From: an uncultured bacterium | GTDB lineage: Bacteria; Myxococcota_A; UBA796; CAJQPC01 | Direction of reading: 5' to 3' | DNA length: 34,577 bases | NCBI GenBank assembly: GCA_905480105.1 | Contig: CAJQPC010000199.1 | Span: 1 to 34,577 of the forward strand | Shown here: piece by piece, positions 8,279-16,533 of the stretch | Numbering within the stretch: position 1 is the first letter of the stretch | Layout of the letters: each line of letters opens with the position of its first letter | Notes under the pieces: generated by a model | The model's input: the letters and a program-made list of their open reading frames with translations, nothing else | The model's database searches: none | Told to the model about the DNA's origin: nothing | Position numbers and translations under genes: made by a program

Positions 8279-8310
8279 GGGGGGATGGAAGGCCCCCCAG
8301 GGAGCCTCCC
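8279..8310 (-). other. GC-rich stem-loops between tsf and pyrH
   Basis: GGGGGG (8279-8284) can pair with CCCCCC (8293-8298) across an 8-nt loop, directly beside GGGAGCCTCCC, another dyad. In the minus-strand transcript this lies between the tsf stop and the pyrH start. No T-run follows, so it is more likely a processing, stability or partial-attenuation structure than a full terminator. Confidence 0.4.
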
Positions 8311-8325
8311 AGGGTCAGCAGCGAC

Positions 8326-8979
8326 TCAGGCCAAGCCAGCCTGAGCAGCGACCTCAGCAGCAAAGTCATCGACCTTCTTCTCAAGGCCCTCGCCCAAGAC
8401 GAAGCGGCTAAAGCGGCGAATCTTGATGTTCTCGCCAATGACCGCGACCTGCTCATTGAGCATCGCTTCGACGGTCTTGCTGTCGTCCTTGACGAACTTC
8501 TGCTCCAAGAGAACGCGCTCCTCAAAGAACTTGCCCATGCGACCAGCAACAATCTTCTCAGCGATGTGAGCAGGCTTGCCCTCTTCGATGATGCGAGCGA
8601 GTTGAATCTTCCTCTCGCGCTCGATTGCATCCTCGGGGACTTCGTCCTTGGTCACGTACTCGGGAGCCGCAGCCGCGATGTGCATTGCGATGTCATTGCA
8701 GAGATTGATGAACTGCTCGTTGCGAGCAACGAAGTCGGTCTCGGCGTTGATTTCGACGAGCACGCCGATCTTGCCGGCTCCGTGCACGTAAGCGTGAACC
8801 AAGCCCTCGGTCGCGATCCGGCCCGATTTCTTGGCGGCCTTGGTGATGCCCTTTTCACGAAGCCAGTCGATCGACTTATCGACGTCGCCGCCGGTGGCGT
8901 CGAGCTCCTTCTTGCAGTCCAACATGCCAGCGCCCGAGCGAGCACGCAGCGCCTTGATATCCTTGGAAGAGACAGCCAT
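8326..8979 (-). CDS. tsf: elongation factor Ts (short form)
   Basis: EF-Ts recycles EF-Tu from GDP to GTP. The N-terminal helical domain MAVSSKDIKALRARSGAG continues into GMLDCKKELDATGGDVDKSIDWLREKG. The core has VLVEINAETDFVARNEQF, the EF-Tu contact motif. At 217 aa it is shorter than the enteric protein (about 280) and has a single compact C-terminal domain, as in many non-gamma lineages. The ORF track starts 11 codons upstream; the ATG at 8979 fits the family N-terminus and has AGGA about 9 nt before it. It is downstream of rpsB, as usual. Confidence 0.95.
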   Translation of the reverse strand: MAVSSKDIKALRARSGAGMLDCKKELDATGGDVDKSIDWLREKGITKAAKKSGRIATEGLVHAYVHGAGKIGVLVEINAETDFVARNEQFINLCNDIAMHIAAAAPEYVTKDEVPEDAIERERKIQLARIIEEGKPAHIAEKIVAGRMGKFFEERVLLEQKFVKDDSKTVEAMLNEQVAVIGENIKIRRFSRFVLGEGLEKKVDDFAAEVAAQAGLA

Positions 8980-9001
8980 TATGCAGTCCTGTAGCGTTCC
9001 C

Positions 9002-9022
9002 ACGGCCCCCAAAGGGGACCGT
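9002..9022 (-). other. hairpin in rpsB-tsf intergenic RNA
   Basis: The minus-strand RNA can form ACGGUCCCC-UUU-GGGGGCCGU, a 9-bp stem with one G-U pair and a 3-nt loop, 23 nt before the tsf start. It has no T-run. It may tune tsf expression relative to rpsB, a common control point, but only the structure itself is seen. Confidence 0.45.
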
Positions 9023-9072
9023 AGGTGGTTTTTAGGTGTGGTTTTGCCAGGGTCACCCCGAGCGACGCGGTC

Positions 9073-9900
9073 TCAGACCTCTTCAACCGTCTCAGGATCG
9101 ACAGGACCGGAGGTCGCATCGGGAGCGGCTGGAGCGGCTGAGGTGTGCACGCGGGAAACGACTTCCACGTCCATACCAGCGTCCGTCACAGCCTGCTGAG
9201 CAGGGTCGCCCCGGCGACCAGCGGCGTTGCCCTCGATGCAAGCATCGGCGACAGCGGCGGTGAACAAGCGAATGGACTTGATTGCGTCGTCGTTTCCGGG
9301 AATGACGTAGTCGACCTTGGAGGGGTCGCAGTTGGTGTCGCACAGCGCAATGACGGGGATCTTCAGCTTGCGAGCCTCGTCAATGGCAATGTGCTCCTTC
9401 TTCGGGTCGATGATGAAGATCGCACCGGGGGTGGCGCGCATGGCCTTGATGCCACCCAGGTTCTTCTCCATCTTCGCCATCTCACGGGTCAGGCCTAGGG
9501 CCTCCTTCTTGGTGAGCATCTCAAAACGGCCCTCGGTGTAGGCGCGCTCCAAAGCGGTCAGGCGGTCCAGGGACTTCTTGACGGTCTGGAAGTTGGTCAA
9601 TGTTCCGCCGAGCCAGCGGTTGTTCATGAAGAACTGACCCGAGCGACCGGCCTCTTCGGCAACGATCTCTTGGGCGGAGCGCTTGGTGCCTACGAAGAGC
9701 ACGTACTTGCCTTGGCTGACCACGTTGGAGGCGAAACGGCAAGCTTCCAGCAGGCCACGTGCGGTGGCCTGGAGGTCGATGATGTGCACGCCGTTCTTCT
9801 GGCCGTAGATGTAGGGGCGCATCTTCGGGTTCCAACGACGGGTCTGGTGACCAAAGTGAACACCGGACTCAAGCAGCTGACGCAACGAAATGTTGACCAT
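9073..9900 (-). CDS. rpsB: 30S ribosomal protein S2
   Basis: The 275-aa protein shows the full S2 signature: [59 protein letters not shown], and [19 protein letters not shown]. After the core it has an Ala/Pro/acidic C-terminal tail ([13 protein letters not shown] and on), which is common in S2 and probably disordered. AGGAG lies 6 nt before the ATG. The 132 nt between the putative secA terminator and this start must hold the rpsB promoter and leader, but I see no confident -35/-10 pair or known S2-binding leader there. Confidence 0.96.
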   Translation of the reverse strand: MVNISLRQLLESGVHFGHQTRRWNPKMRPYIYGQKNGVHIIDLQATARGLLEACRFASNVVSQGKYVLFVGTKRSAQEIVAEEAGRSGQFFMNNRWLGGTLTNFQTVKKSLDRLTALERAYTEGRFEMLTKKEALGLTREMAKMEKNLGGIKAMRATPGAIFIIDPKKEHIAIDEARKLKIPVIALCDTNCDPSKVDYVIPGNDDAIKSIRLFTAAVADACIEGNAAGRRGDPAQQAVTDAGMDVEVVSRVHTSAAPAAPDATSGPVDPETVEEV

Positions 9901-10031
9901 AATTTACTCCTGAGCGCGCTGATTGACAGGCGCCCTTTTGGGTTGGTTTCGACCACCGACAGCTGCGTCCGACCCCGAAAGGCACCCATGGACGATCACT
10001 GTGACTCGGTGTGAGATTTGCCCCAAACTAC

Positions 10032-10062
10032 CAGGGCCCCGCGCGATTAACGCAGGGCCCTG
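10032..10062 (-). terminator. possible secA terminator hairpin
   Basis: CAGGGCCC and GGGCCCTG pair perfectly (8 bp), extended by a GCG/CGC inner stem after one mismatch, with loop CGATTAA. It begins 25 nt past the secA stop. The tract after it on the minus strand (GTAGTTTGGGG) is T-poor, so termination may be inefficient or factor-assisted, allowing read-through into rpsB. Confidence 0.5.
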
Positions 10063-10086
10063 TGTTTGTCACCTGGAGAGCCTGTC

Positions 10087-12924
10087 TCAGACCCCTTGCT
10101 GGTCTCCGTCGTCGCCTACCAGGGGCCCGTCCACCGTCAGCGCATCCGGGTCAACCTGCGGAGCGGGGGCCACCCAGCCAGCTTGGTAGCAGCACCGCTT
10201 GAACTTGTTTCCAGATCCACATGGGCAAGGATCATTCCGCCGCAACTGATGCAGCACGGCGAAGAGGCGTGCCTCCTCTCCAGCTTCTGGCAGTTTGGGG
10301 GCAGGCGGAGGGGCAGGAGGCAGGCCTTGCGCGTTCAAGGCGAACTGCGCAGCCGCATTGGCGTCCAGCCTGGGACTTGCCGGCTTTTGGACCAGGTCGC
10401 CAGCAGCGAGCTGGCGGGCGGTTCGCTTGGAGAACTCCTGAGAAGCCTGGTCCGCTCTTCCCAGTTCCACTTCCAAAAAGCGACGAACTACGGACTCATC
10501 CCGGAGAGCCGTCATCATCATAAACATGTTGAAGCCCTCCTTCTTGTACTCCAGAAGAGGGTTTCGCTGGCCGTAGCCACGCAATCCAATGCCGTCGCGC
10601 AAGCGGTCCATGGCCAACAAGTGCTGCTTCCACAGATCGTCGGTGAACTGCAGCAAGAGCATGCGCTCAATCTGACGGCTTGCATCCTCACCCAGAGAGG
10701 CTTCCTTGCTCTCGTAGCGCTCGGTACCAACGGCCAGCAGGCGGTCACGGAGTTCGACGACCGCAAAGTCGCGAAGCTCATCATCGCTCTCTTCCCAGAC
10801 GAAGCCAAAGTTGTCCTGGCAGCGGGCCCGCATGCCCTTGATGTCCCAACCCTCCGAGTGCACCGTTTCGGGAACGCAGTCGTCCATCACATCATCGACG
10901 ACGCCCTCGACGGCCTCGACCATGATCTCCCGGACCTCTCCCCCTTCCAGGATGCGGCGGCGCAAGGCATAGACCAGCTTGCGCTGCTGACTGAGCACGT
11001 CGTCGTACTCCAACAGCTGCTTACGAACGTTGAAGTTGTGACCCTCGACCTTCTTCTGAGCATTCTCGATGCTCTTGGAGATCCAGGGATGCTCGATGGG
11101 CTCGTTGTCCGACATGCCCATCTTATCCATGAACTGCATCATCTTGTCGGTGCCAAAGATACGCAGCAGGTCGTCCTCTAAGGACAGGTAGAACTTGGAG
11201 CTTCCGGCGTCTCCCTGACGACCGGCGCGACCACGCAGCTGGTTGTCGATGCGGCGACTCTCGTGGCGCTCGGTTCCGATGATGCGCAGCCCACCAGCTT
11301 CCAACACCTTTTCGCGCTCTGCTGCGCACTGGATCTCCAGCTCAGCAAAACGGGTGTCGAAGCCCTGCTGGTCAACCTTTGGATCCACCTCGTCCTTGGC
11401 CATCTCCTCGGGATTTCCGCCAAGCTTGATGTCCGTTCCACGCCCCGCCATGTTCGTGGAGATGGTGATCGAGCCAAGGCGACCGGCCTGAGCAACCACC
11501 GAGCTCTCTCGTGCATGTTGCTTGGCGTTGAGCACCTCGTGCGGAATCTTCTGCCGCCGCAACATTCGGGCTACCAGCTCAGACTTTTCCACGCTGGTGG
11601 TGCCCACGAGAACAGGCTGGCCCCGCTCGTGTGCTTCGACGATGTCGCCCAAGACCACGTCGAACTTTTCTTCCTGGGTGCGGTAGACAATGTCGTTCTG
11701 GTCATCGCGCGTGATCGGCCTGTTGGTGGGAATCACCACAACTTCGAGGTTGTAGATGTTTGCCAGCTCGGCTGCCTCGGTCTCAGCCGTACCGGTCATG
11801 CCGGCAAGCTTGTCGTACATGCGGAAGTAGTTTTGGAAGGTGATGGTCGCGTAGGTCTGAGACTCACGCTGAATCTTCAGCCTCTCCTTGGCCTCTACTG
11901 CTTGGTGCAGGCCGTCAGACCACCGACGACCCGCCATTAGACGACCCGTGTTCTCGTCGACGATCACGACCTCGCCATCGCGAACCACGTAGTCCTTGTC
12001 CCGACTGAACAAACAGTGGGCTTTGAGGGCTTGGTTGACGTGGTGCAGAGTCTCCATGTTTTCGGGTTCGTAGAGGTTGTTGATCCCGAGCTTGGACTCG
12101 ATCTTATCCACCCCTTGATCGGTGGGATGCACCGACCGGCCCTTCTCGTCGACGACGTAGTCGATCTCGTCTTGCAAGAGGGGGATGACCGCGTCGATCT
12201 CGAAGTACTTGTCCACAGCATCGCTGGTCGGACCCGAGATGATCAGAGGCGTACGGGCCTCGTCGATGAGGATGGAGTCAACCTCGTCGACAATCCCGAA
12301 GTTGTGACCGCGCTGGGTGTAATCTTCCAGGCGGAACTTCATGTTGTCCCGCAGGTAGTCGAACCCAAACTCGTTGTTGGTGCCGTAGGTAATGTCAGCG
12401 GCATAGGCGGCGCGCTTGATCTGATCGTCGCGCTCCCCGCTCAAGACAGTGCCGACCGACATGCCCAAGGTCTTGTAGATTGCGGACATCCACTCGGCGT
12501 CACGGGCGGCCAAGTAGTCGTTGACCGTGACAACGTGGACACCCTTTCCACCCAGGGCGTTGAGATACACCGGCAGGGTTGCGGTCAGGGTCTTGCCCTC
12601 TCCGGTTCGCATCTCCGCGGCCTGCCCCCGATGAAGCACAATGCCACCGACAAGCTGCACGTCGTAGGGACGCATGCCCAGGGTTCGCACGGAGGTCTCT
12701 CGGACAGTTGCAAAGGCCTCCAGCAACAAGTCGTCCAAAGGCTCGCCGTTCTCCAGGCGCTCCTTAAACTTTGAGGTCATTCCGAAAAGTTCTTCGTCCG
12801 ACATGGCCTGGAAAGTGGGCTCCAGATCATTGATCCGGGCCACCTGCGGCTGCATCTTCCTAATCACACGGTCATTGGCCGAGCCGAAGATCTTCTTAAA
12901 CATTCCCTCGAGGGGACCGAGCAT
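10087..12924 (-). CDS. secA: preprotein translocase ATPase SecA
   Basis: SecA drives precursor proteins through SecYEG. The 945-aa length is typical. Walker A is AEMRTGEGKTLTATLP, followed by VHVVTVNDYLAARDAEWM, the DEVDSILIDEARTPLIISG helicase box, NMAGRGTDIKLGG, and RGRAGRQGDAGSSKFYLSLEDDL. The C-terminal SEC-C zinc motif RRNDPCPCGSGNKFKRCC is intact, but about 33 further residues, Pro/Asp-rich, follow it; the motif is usually at the very end. ATG at 12924 has GGAG 7 nt upstream, whereas the MFKKIFG start seven codons later does not have a usable site. It is preceded by its own promoter. Confidence 0.97.
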   Translation of the reverse strand: MLGPLEGMFKKIFGSANDRVIRKMQPQVARINDLEPTFQAMSDEELFGMTSKFKERLENGEPLDDLLLEAFATVRETSVRTLGMRPYDVQLVGGIVLHRGQAAEMRTGEGKTLTATLPVYLNALGGKGVHVVTVNDYLAARDAEWMSAIYKTLGMSVGTVLSGERDDQIKRAAYAADITYGTNNEFGFDYLRDNMKFRLEDYTQRGHNFGIVDEVDSILIDEARTPLIISGPTSDAVDKYFEIDAVIPLLQDEIDYVVDEKGRSVHPTDQGVDKIESKLGINNLYEPENMETLHHVNQALKAHCLFSRDKDYVVRDGEVVIVDENTGRLMAGRRWSDGLHQAVEAKERLKIQRESQTYATITFQNYFRMYDKLAGMTGTAETEAAELANIYNLEVVVIPTNRPITRDDQNDIVYRTQEEKFDVVLGDIVEAHERGQPVLVGTTSVEKSELVARMLRRQKIPHEVLNAKQHARESSVVAQAGRLGSITISTNMAGRGTDIKLGGNPEEMAKDEVDPKVDQQGFDTRFAELEIQCAAEREKVLEAGGLRIIGTERHESRRIDNQLRGRAGRQGDAGSSKFYLSLEDDLLRIFGTDKMMQFMDKMGMSDNEPIEHPWISKSIENAQKKVEGHNFNVRKQLLEYDDVLSQQRKLVYALRRRILEGGEVREIMVEAVEGVVDDVMDDCVPETVHSEGWDIKGMRARCQDNFGFVWEESDDELRDFAVVELRDRLLAVGTERYESKEASLGEDASRQIERMLLLQFTDDLWKQHLLAMDRLRDGIGLRGYGQRNPLLEYKKEGFNMFMMMTALRDESVVRRFLEVELGRADQASQEFSKRTARQLAAGDLVQKPASPRLDANAAAQFALNAQGLPPAPPPAPKLPEAGEEARLFAVLHQLRRNDPCPCGSGNKFKRCCYQAGWVAPAPQVDPDALTVDGPLVGDDGDQQGV

Positions 12925-12987
12925 GAGCGTGCTCCGTAGCAGAGGAACCTGAGTTTGGCGGACGCCTGGGTTCCGGGACCTGAGCGG

Positions 12988-13017
12988 TTAACTGCTCACC
13001 GCGTGCTTGTCTGTCAA
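12988..13017 (-). promoter_or_regulatory. sigma-70 type promoter for secA
   Basis: The minus strand has a perfect -35 TTGACA (13017-13012), an 18-nt spacer, and a weak -10 AGTTAA (12993-12988), in the 149-nt gap between the M23 gene and secA. The leader would be about 55 nt. It contains GGAACC/GGTTCC complementary segments. Confidence 0.5.
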
Positions 13018-13073
13018 TGGGGAAAGCGCACTCCAACAACTTGGCGAAACCCAGCCCTCAAACTTGGCGACCC

Positions 13074-14072
13074 TCAGTGCGGCAAGTATTCCAATGGGTC
13101 GACCTGTTGACGGTCGATCATCAGTTCGAAATGCAAGTGCGGTCCGGTGGTCTGACCTGTGGTTCCGATGGTGCTGATCACCTGACCGGCATCTACCCAG
13201 TCCCCCTTTCGAACGTACACACTTGAGTTGTGCGCATAGCGGGTCACAATGCCGTAACCATGGTCAATCTCGACCATGCGGCCGTAGCCGGAGTTGTAGT
13301 CGGCCATCTGAACCACACCCGAGGCAGCAGCGACAACACGGGTCCCACGGGGCGCAGCGATGTCTACTCCAGAGTGGAACTTACGGGTATTGTTTATTGG
13401 AGACCGGCGATAGCCAAAGCCACTTGTGAAGGTGCCTTCGGCTGGCCAAACTTGTGGGAAGGCCGCCTGAATACTGAGTAGATCTTCCATGTCCTCGGTC
13501 AGTAAACCAAGCCGCGGCTCCAAGGCTTCGAGACGGGCGACGTAGGCGTCGGTCCGCACCATCACCTGCTCGGCCCACGACTCCGCGGGCCGGAGTTCCT
13601 CAGCCTCCAGGCTCACTGGGCCATCTCGCTCCTCAAAGCCAGGATGGTCCTCGTCGTAATCCAAGTATTCATCGGCGAGTCCCTCGCTCTCCTCGTCGAC
13701 TGGACCTGATCCAGGGCGAACCGGGTTGTCCCGAACCATGTCGCGGAGCTGCGCGTCATAGAGCTGAACACGCTGCATGGTGGCGTCCGCCTGGTCCAGC
13801 TGCGATTCAATCTGCTGCAACTGCTGGCGAAGCATCAGGTTCTCAGTGACCAACTCAGCGCGACCGGGCCCGCCGCCTGGAACCCAGCTCACACCGCGAA
13901 GTCCCAAGAGAGTCAATCCGACCACAGCGGCCCCAGCCACAAGCCCAATTCGCACCTGGCCCACATCGATAATGCACTGGAGCACATCGACTTGGTCTCG
14001 ATCTGGAATCAGCAGAAGCGTCCAAGTTCGCACCTTTTCCGAGGGCGTTTTCTTGGTCGGAGTGAGACTCAC
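13074..14072 (-). CDS. membrane-anchored M23 (LytM) endopeptidase
   Basis: The 332-aa protein has a cytoplasmic N-terminus, one membrane span at about residues 40-60 (VRIGLVAGAAVVGLTLLGL), a coiled-coil stretch (about 72-112), an acidic linker, and a C-terminal M23 domain. The zinc ligands are present: FHSGVDIAAP (His and Asp) and GPHLHFEL (HxH). SGFGYRRSP and the YAHNSSVYVRKGDWVDAGQ segment also fit active peptidoglycan endopeptidases of the NlpD/MepM type. The start is GTG 14072, overlapping the phosphatase stop as GTGA, so translation is coupled. No activity loss is apparent. Confidence 0.9.
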   Translation of the reverse strand: MSLTPTKKTPSEKVRTWTLLLIPDRDQVDVLQCIIDVGQVRIGLVAGAAVVGLTLLGLRGVSWVPGGGPGRAELVTENLMLRQQLQQIESQLDQADATMQRVQLYDAQLRDMVRDNPVRPGSGPVDEESEGLADEYLDYDEDHPGFEERDGPVSLEAEELRPAESWAEQVMVRTDAYVARLEALEPRLGLLTEDMEDLLSIQAAFPQVWPAEGTFTSGFGYRRSPINNTRKFHSGVDIAAPRGTRVVAAASGVVQMADYNSGYGRMVEIDHGYGIVTRYAHNSSVYVRKGDWVDAGQVISTIGTTGQTTGPHLHFELMIDRQQVDPLEYLPH

Positions 14073-14827
14073 AATTCATCCACTCGCACGGTCACGACCG
14101 TGACATTGTCATCTCCTCCCCTTTCGCAGGCCATTTGCACCAGCTTCCGGGACGCATGCTGGGGTCCGTGGCGCTGCATGATTTCGCCAATCTCCGCCGT
14201 TGAGACCAGGTTGCTCAAGCCATCACTGCACAGCATGAACTTGTCGCCCCGGCGAACTGCACGGACCTGAAGGTCCACCTCCACCTCCTCCATGTAGCCA
14301 AGAGAACGGGTGATGATGTTGCGCAGCTTGTGAGTCTTGGCCTCCTCTGCGGTCAAAACACCTGCCTTGACCTTTTCGTTGACCAAGCTGTGGTCCTCGG
14401 TCAACTGCTCGATACGGCCTTCGCGCAACAGGTACCCGCGAGAGTCACCCACATGTGCAATCAGGAAGTTGCTGCCGTCGATCATCAACGCCAGAGCGGT
14501 GGTGCCCATCCCCTTATATTCGGGCTCCGCGGTCGCCTTCTCGAAGATTCGCTTGCCGGCCAATCGAACGGCGTAACGGAGCTTTTCACGGGAGCGGTCC
14601 ACCGGTTCCGATACGTCCGGAAGCTCAATTTGCTCGTCAGAGTCGATGCTCGCAAGTACCTCCTCCACCGTATTGACGGCGATGGCAGAGGCATACTCGC
14701 CACCCACGTGGCCGCCCATGCCGTCGCAGCAAACAAAGAGATTTAGCTCATCATTGATGAGGTAGTTGTCTTCGTTGTTCGTACGCTTCATGCCTACGTC
14801 GGTCACGCCGCAAGAGGTGATTCGCAT
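14069..14827 (-). CDS. PP2C-type serine/threonine phosphatase
   Basis: A metal-dependent phosphatase of 252 aa with all PP2C acidic metal ligands: the RTNNEDNYLI aspartate, CDGMGGHVGGEYAS, HVGDSRGYLLR, MLCSDGLSNLV and GGDDNVTVV. It resembles bacterial Stp/PrpC enzymes that reverse Hanks-type kinase phosphorylation. No partner kinase is in the window. ATG 14827 has AGGAGG about 9 nt upstream. It is sandwiched between a membrane protein gene and the coupled M23 gene, suggesting a role in envelope control. Confidence 0.92.
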   Translation of the reverse strand: MRITSCGVTDVGMKRTNNEDNYLINDELNLFVCCDGMGGHVGGEYASAIAVNTVEEVLASIDSDEQIELPDVSEPVDRSREKLRYAVRLAGKRIFEKATAEPEYKGMGTTALALMIDGSNFLIAHVGDSRGYLLREGRIEQLTEDHSLVNEKVKAGVLTAEEAKTHKLRNIITRSLGYMEEVEVDLQVRAVRRGDKFMLCSDGLSNLVSTAEIGEIMQRHGPQHASRKLVQMACERGGDDNVTVVTVRVDEL

Positions 14828-14860
14828 CTTACATGCCTCCTAAACCAGCAATGGGGCCTT

Positions 14861-16531
14861 CTATTGTACGTCAGGCGGCGGCGCCAGATTGCCCGAAGAG
14901 GGCCCACAGCTCCAACCTTGGCTGGGCGTGGGATCGGGAACCAGGGTCCAAAGTAAGGCATCCGGCCATTGGGCTGGTTTCCCAAGGCGACCACGCAAGG
15001 TCCTCTCTAGCGCCTGCGTGTCGTGCCCTTGGTCGGTGTGCAGCACAACGAAACGCACTCCCCGCTCCTCCAGGCGCTCGAGCGTCCAGTCCGGCGCCTG
15101 ACAGCCTCCCTGACCGTCTATGCAGCGGTCCAAGAGCCGTAGACAGAGGTTGTACTCCACCGGGTGTTTTGGCATACGCGGCAGCGCAGTAACCGCCCTA
15201 CCATGGGCCAAACGGAAGGCCATGGCGTGGGGGCGGTTGGTCTCCCCGCGCGGCCAACCCGGCAAGTCCAGAACGCTCCCAGGCAGCGGATCTTGCTCGA
15301 TGCGCTGTGCCAAATCCGCGTGGGGCAAGCTCTGCGTTGGCAGCGGCAAGGTGCTGCCCTGCGCCAAGGTGACCTCGACGGCAAAGACCGCTGCGAGGGG
15401 CAGCCAGGACCATTTGGGCAAGGGTGCGTTCGCCATTCCCAGGGCCAAGCCCACCAACGCGACCTGAATGAGCCGGTAGTACATGCCTGAGGTGGACAGA
15501 CCGGTTCCGAGGGGCTCTATGAGCGCAATTGGGAGGGGCACGCCACTGAGCCAGGTGGGGGTCAGGAAAAGAACCGGGCCCAGCGCACACAACACCCCGG
15601 AGACGGCCCACCCCAAGGCCACCCCTCGCTTCTTCCAGAATCCCCAGAGCGCCACAAGGAGGACACTCCAGCACAGATAGACGCCGTGCTGCAGCCCCGA
15701 TGGGGTCAAGGTCGCGTCCGGCCAGAACAGGCTGCTCAAGGGCGCCACGGCGTAGGGCGCGACCAGCACCGTGGGGACACTCAGCTTAGGTCGGTGGGTA
15801 GGTGAAAACAGCCACTCATTGGACGGTCCGTCCTGGTTGAAGGCCAGAGAGACCAGCGCCAAGGACACCACCAGCACCGCTCCAACGAATACATAGCGCC
15901 GCCAGTGCTTCAACCCGAAGAGCCCATCTACCGCCAATGCCAACCCTATGCAGGCCAGCAAGTAGGGCGAGGTGAAGCCCGCCAGCAGCAAGACGAGCGC
16001 CAAGACAGGGAGCATGCGCCAGTCCTGCCTGAGACGCCACGCCACGAGCAGAGCGAGTGGGAGCAGCCAAGCCTGAGCCTTGGCCAGCTCCCCGTTGGCC
16101 ATGTTCGCCATGTAGAAGGGCGCAAACGCGAAGGTGAAGGAGGCCAAGCCTATGGCACCATCTGAGCTCTCTGGTGCTCTCAATCGCAGCAGACGCGCCA
16201 TGGTCAACACCGCCACCGCCGGCGAGGCCAGAGTGACCAAGCTTCCAAAGCGCACGGGCCCGAGGAACTTCAAGGGCACGGCCAGGAGCAGGAGCACCCA
16301 CCCCAAAAAGCGCGCCTTCCGCTCGAAGGGCGCCCCAAGCTCACTGCTCAAGTGGGGATCTTGACCCGACCAGATCGCCTCTGGAACCAACTCAAAGCTC
16401 ACGACCAGCGAGGGCCCAAAGGGGCCAGACAAGAGCTGGTCCGAGGGATGCAGGGCCAGCGGCCACGTCAGCCCAACCATCAAGAGCACGGCCGCCAAAG
16501 CCCACAGCAGGTCCCGGCGCCATCCAAGCAT
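14861..16531 (-). CDS. polytopic membrane protein of unknown function
   Basis: The 556-aa protein starts at an ATG (MLGWRRDLLWALAAVLLMVG) and has roughly ten or more hydrophobic spans up to about residue 390. A soluble C-terminal domain follows, with a cysteine-bearing loop (LCLRLLDRCIDGQGGC) and segments such as RFVVLHTDQGHD. The layout resembles GT-C glycosyltransferase-like or YfhO-like membrane proteins, with an early acidic loop. I cannot point to a diagnostic catalytic motif, so no function is given. It starts 2 nt after the response-regulator stop and ends 33 nt before the PP2C gene, so it belongs to the same operon. Confidence 0.8.
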   Translation of the reverse strand: MLGWRRDLLWALAAVLLMVGLTWPLALHPSDQLLSGPFGPSLVVSFELVPEAIWSGQDPHLSSELGAPFERKARFLGWVLLLLAVPLKFLGPVRFGSLVTLASPAVAVLTMARLLRLRAPESSDGAIGLASFTFAFAPFYMANMANGELAKAQAWLLPLALLVAWRLRQDWRMLPVLALVLLLAGFTSPYLLACIGLALAVDGLFGLKHWRRYVFVGAVLVVSLALVSLAFNQDGPSNEWLFSPTHRPKLSVPTVLVAPYAVAPLSSLFWPDATLTPSGLQHGVYLCWSVLLVALWGFWKKRGVALGWAVSGVLCALGPVLFLTPTWLSGVPLPIALIEPLGTGLSTSGMYYRLIQVALVGLALGMANAPLPKWSWLPLAAVFAVEVTLAQGSTLPLPTQSLPHADLAQRIEQDPLPGSVLDLPGWPRGETNRPHAMAFRLAHGRAVTALPRMPKHPVEYNLCLRLLDRCIDGQGGCQAPDWTLERLEERGVRFVVLHTDQGHDTQALERTLRGRLGKPAQWPDALLWTLVPDPTPSQGWSCGPSSGNLAPPPDVQ

Positions 16532-16533
16532 AC

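Noticed and set aside
10066-11181. 371-aa plus-strand ORF opposite secA
   Set aside because: It lies wholly within secA on the other strand, has no recognisable motif, and is a by-product of high-GC codon bias.
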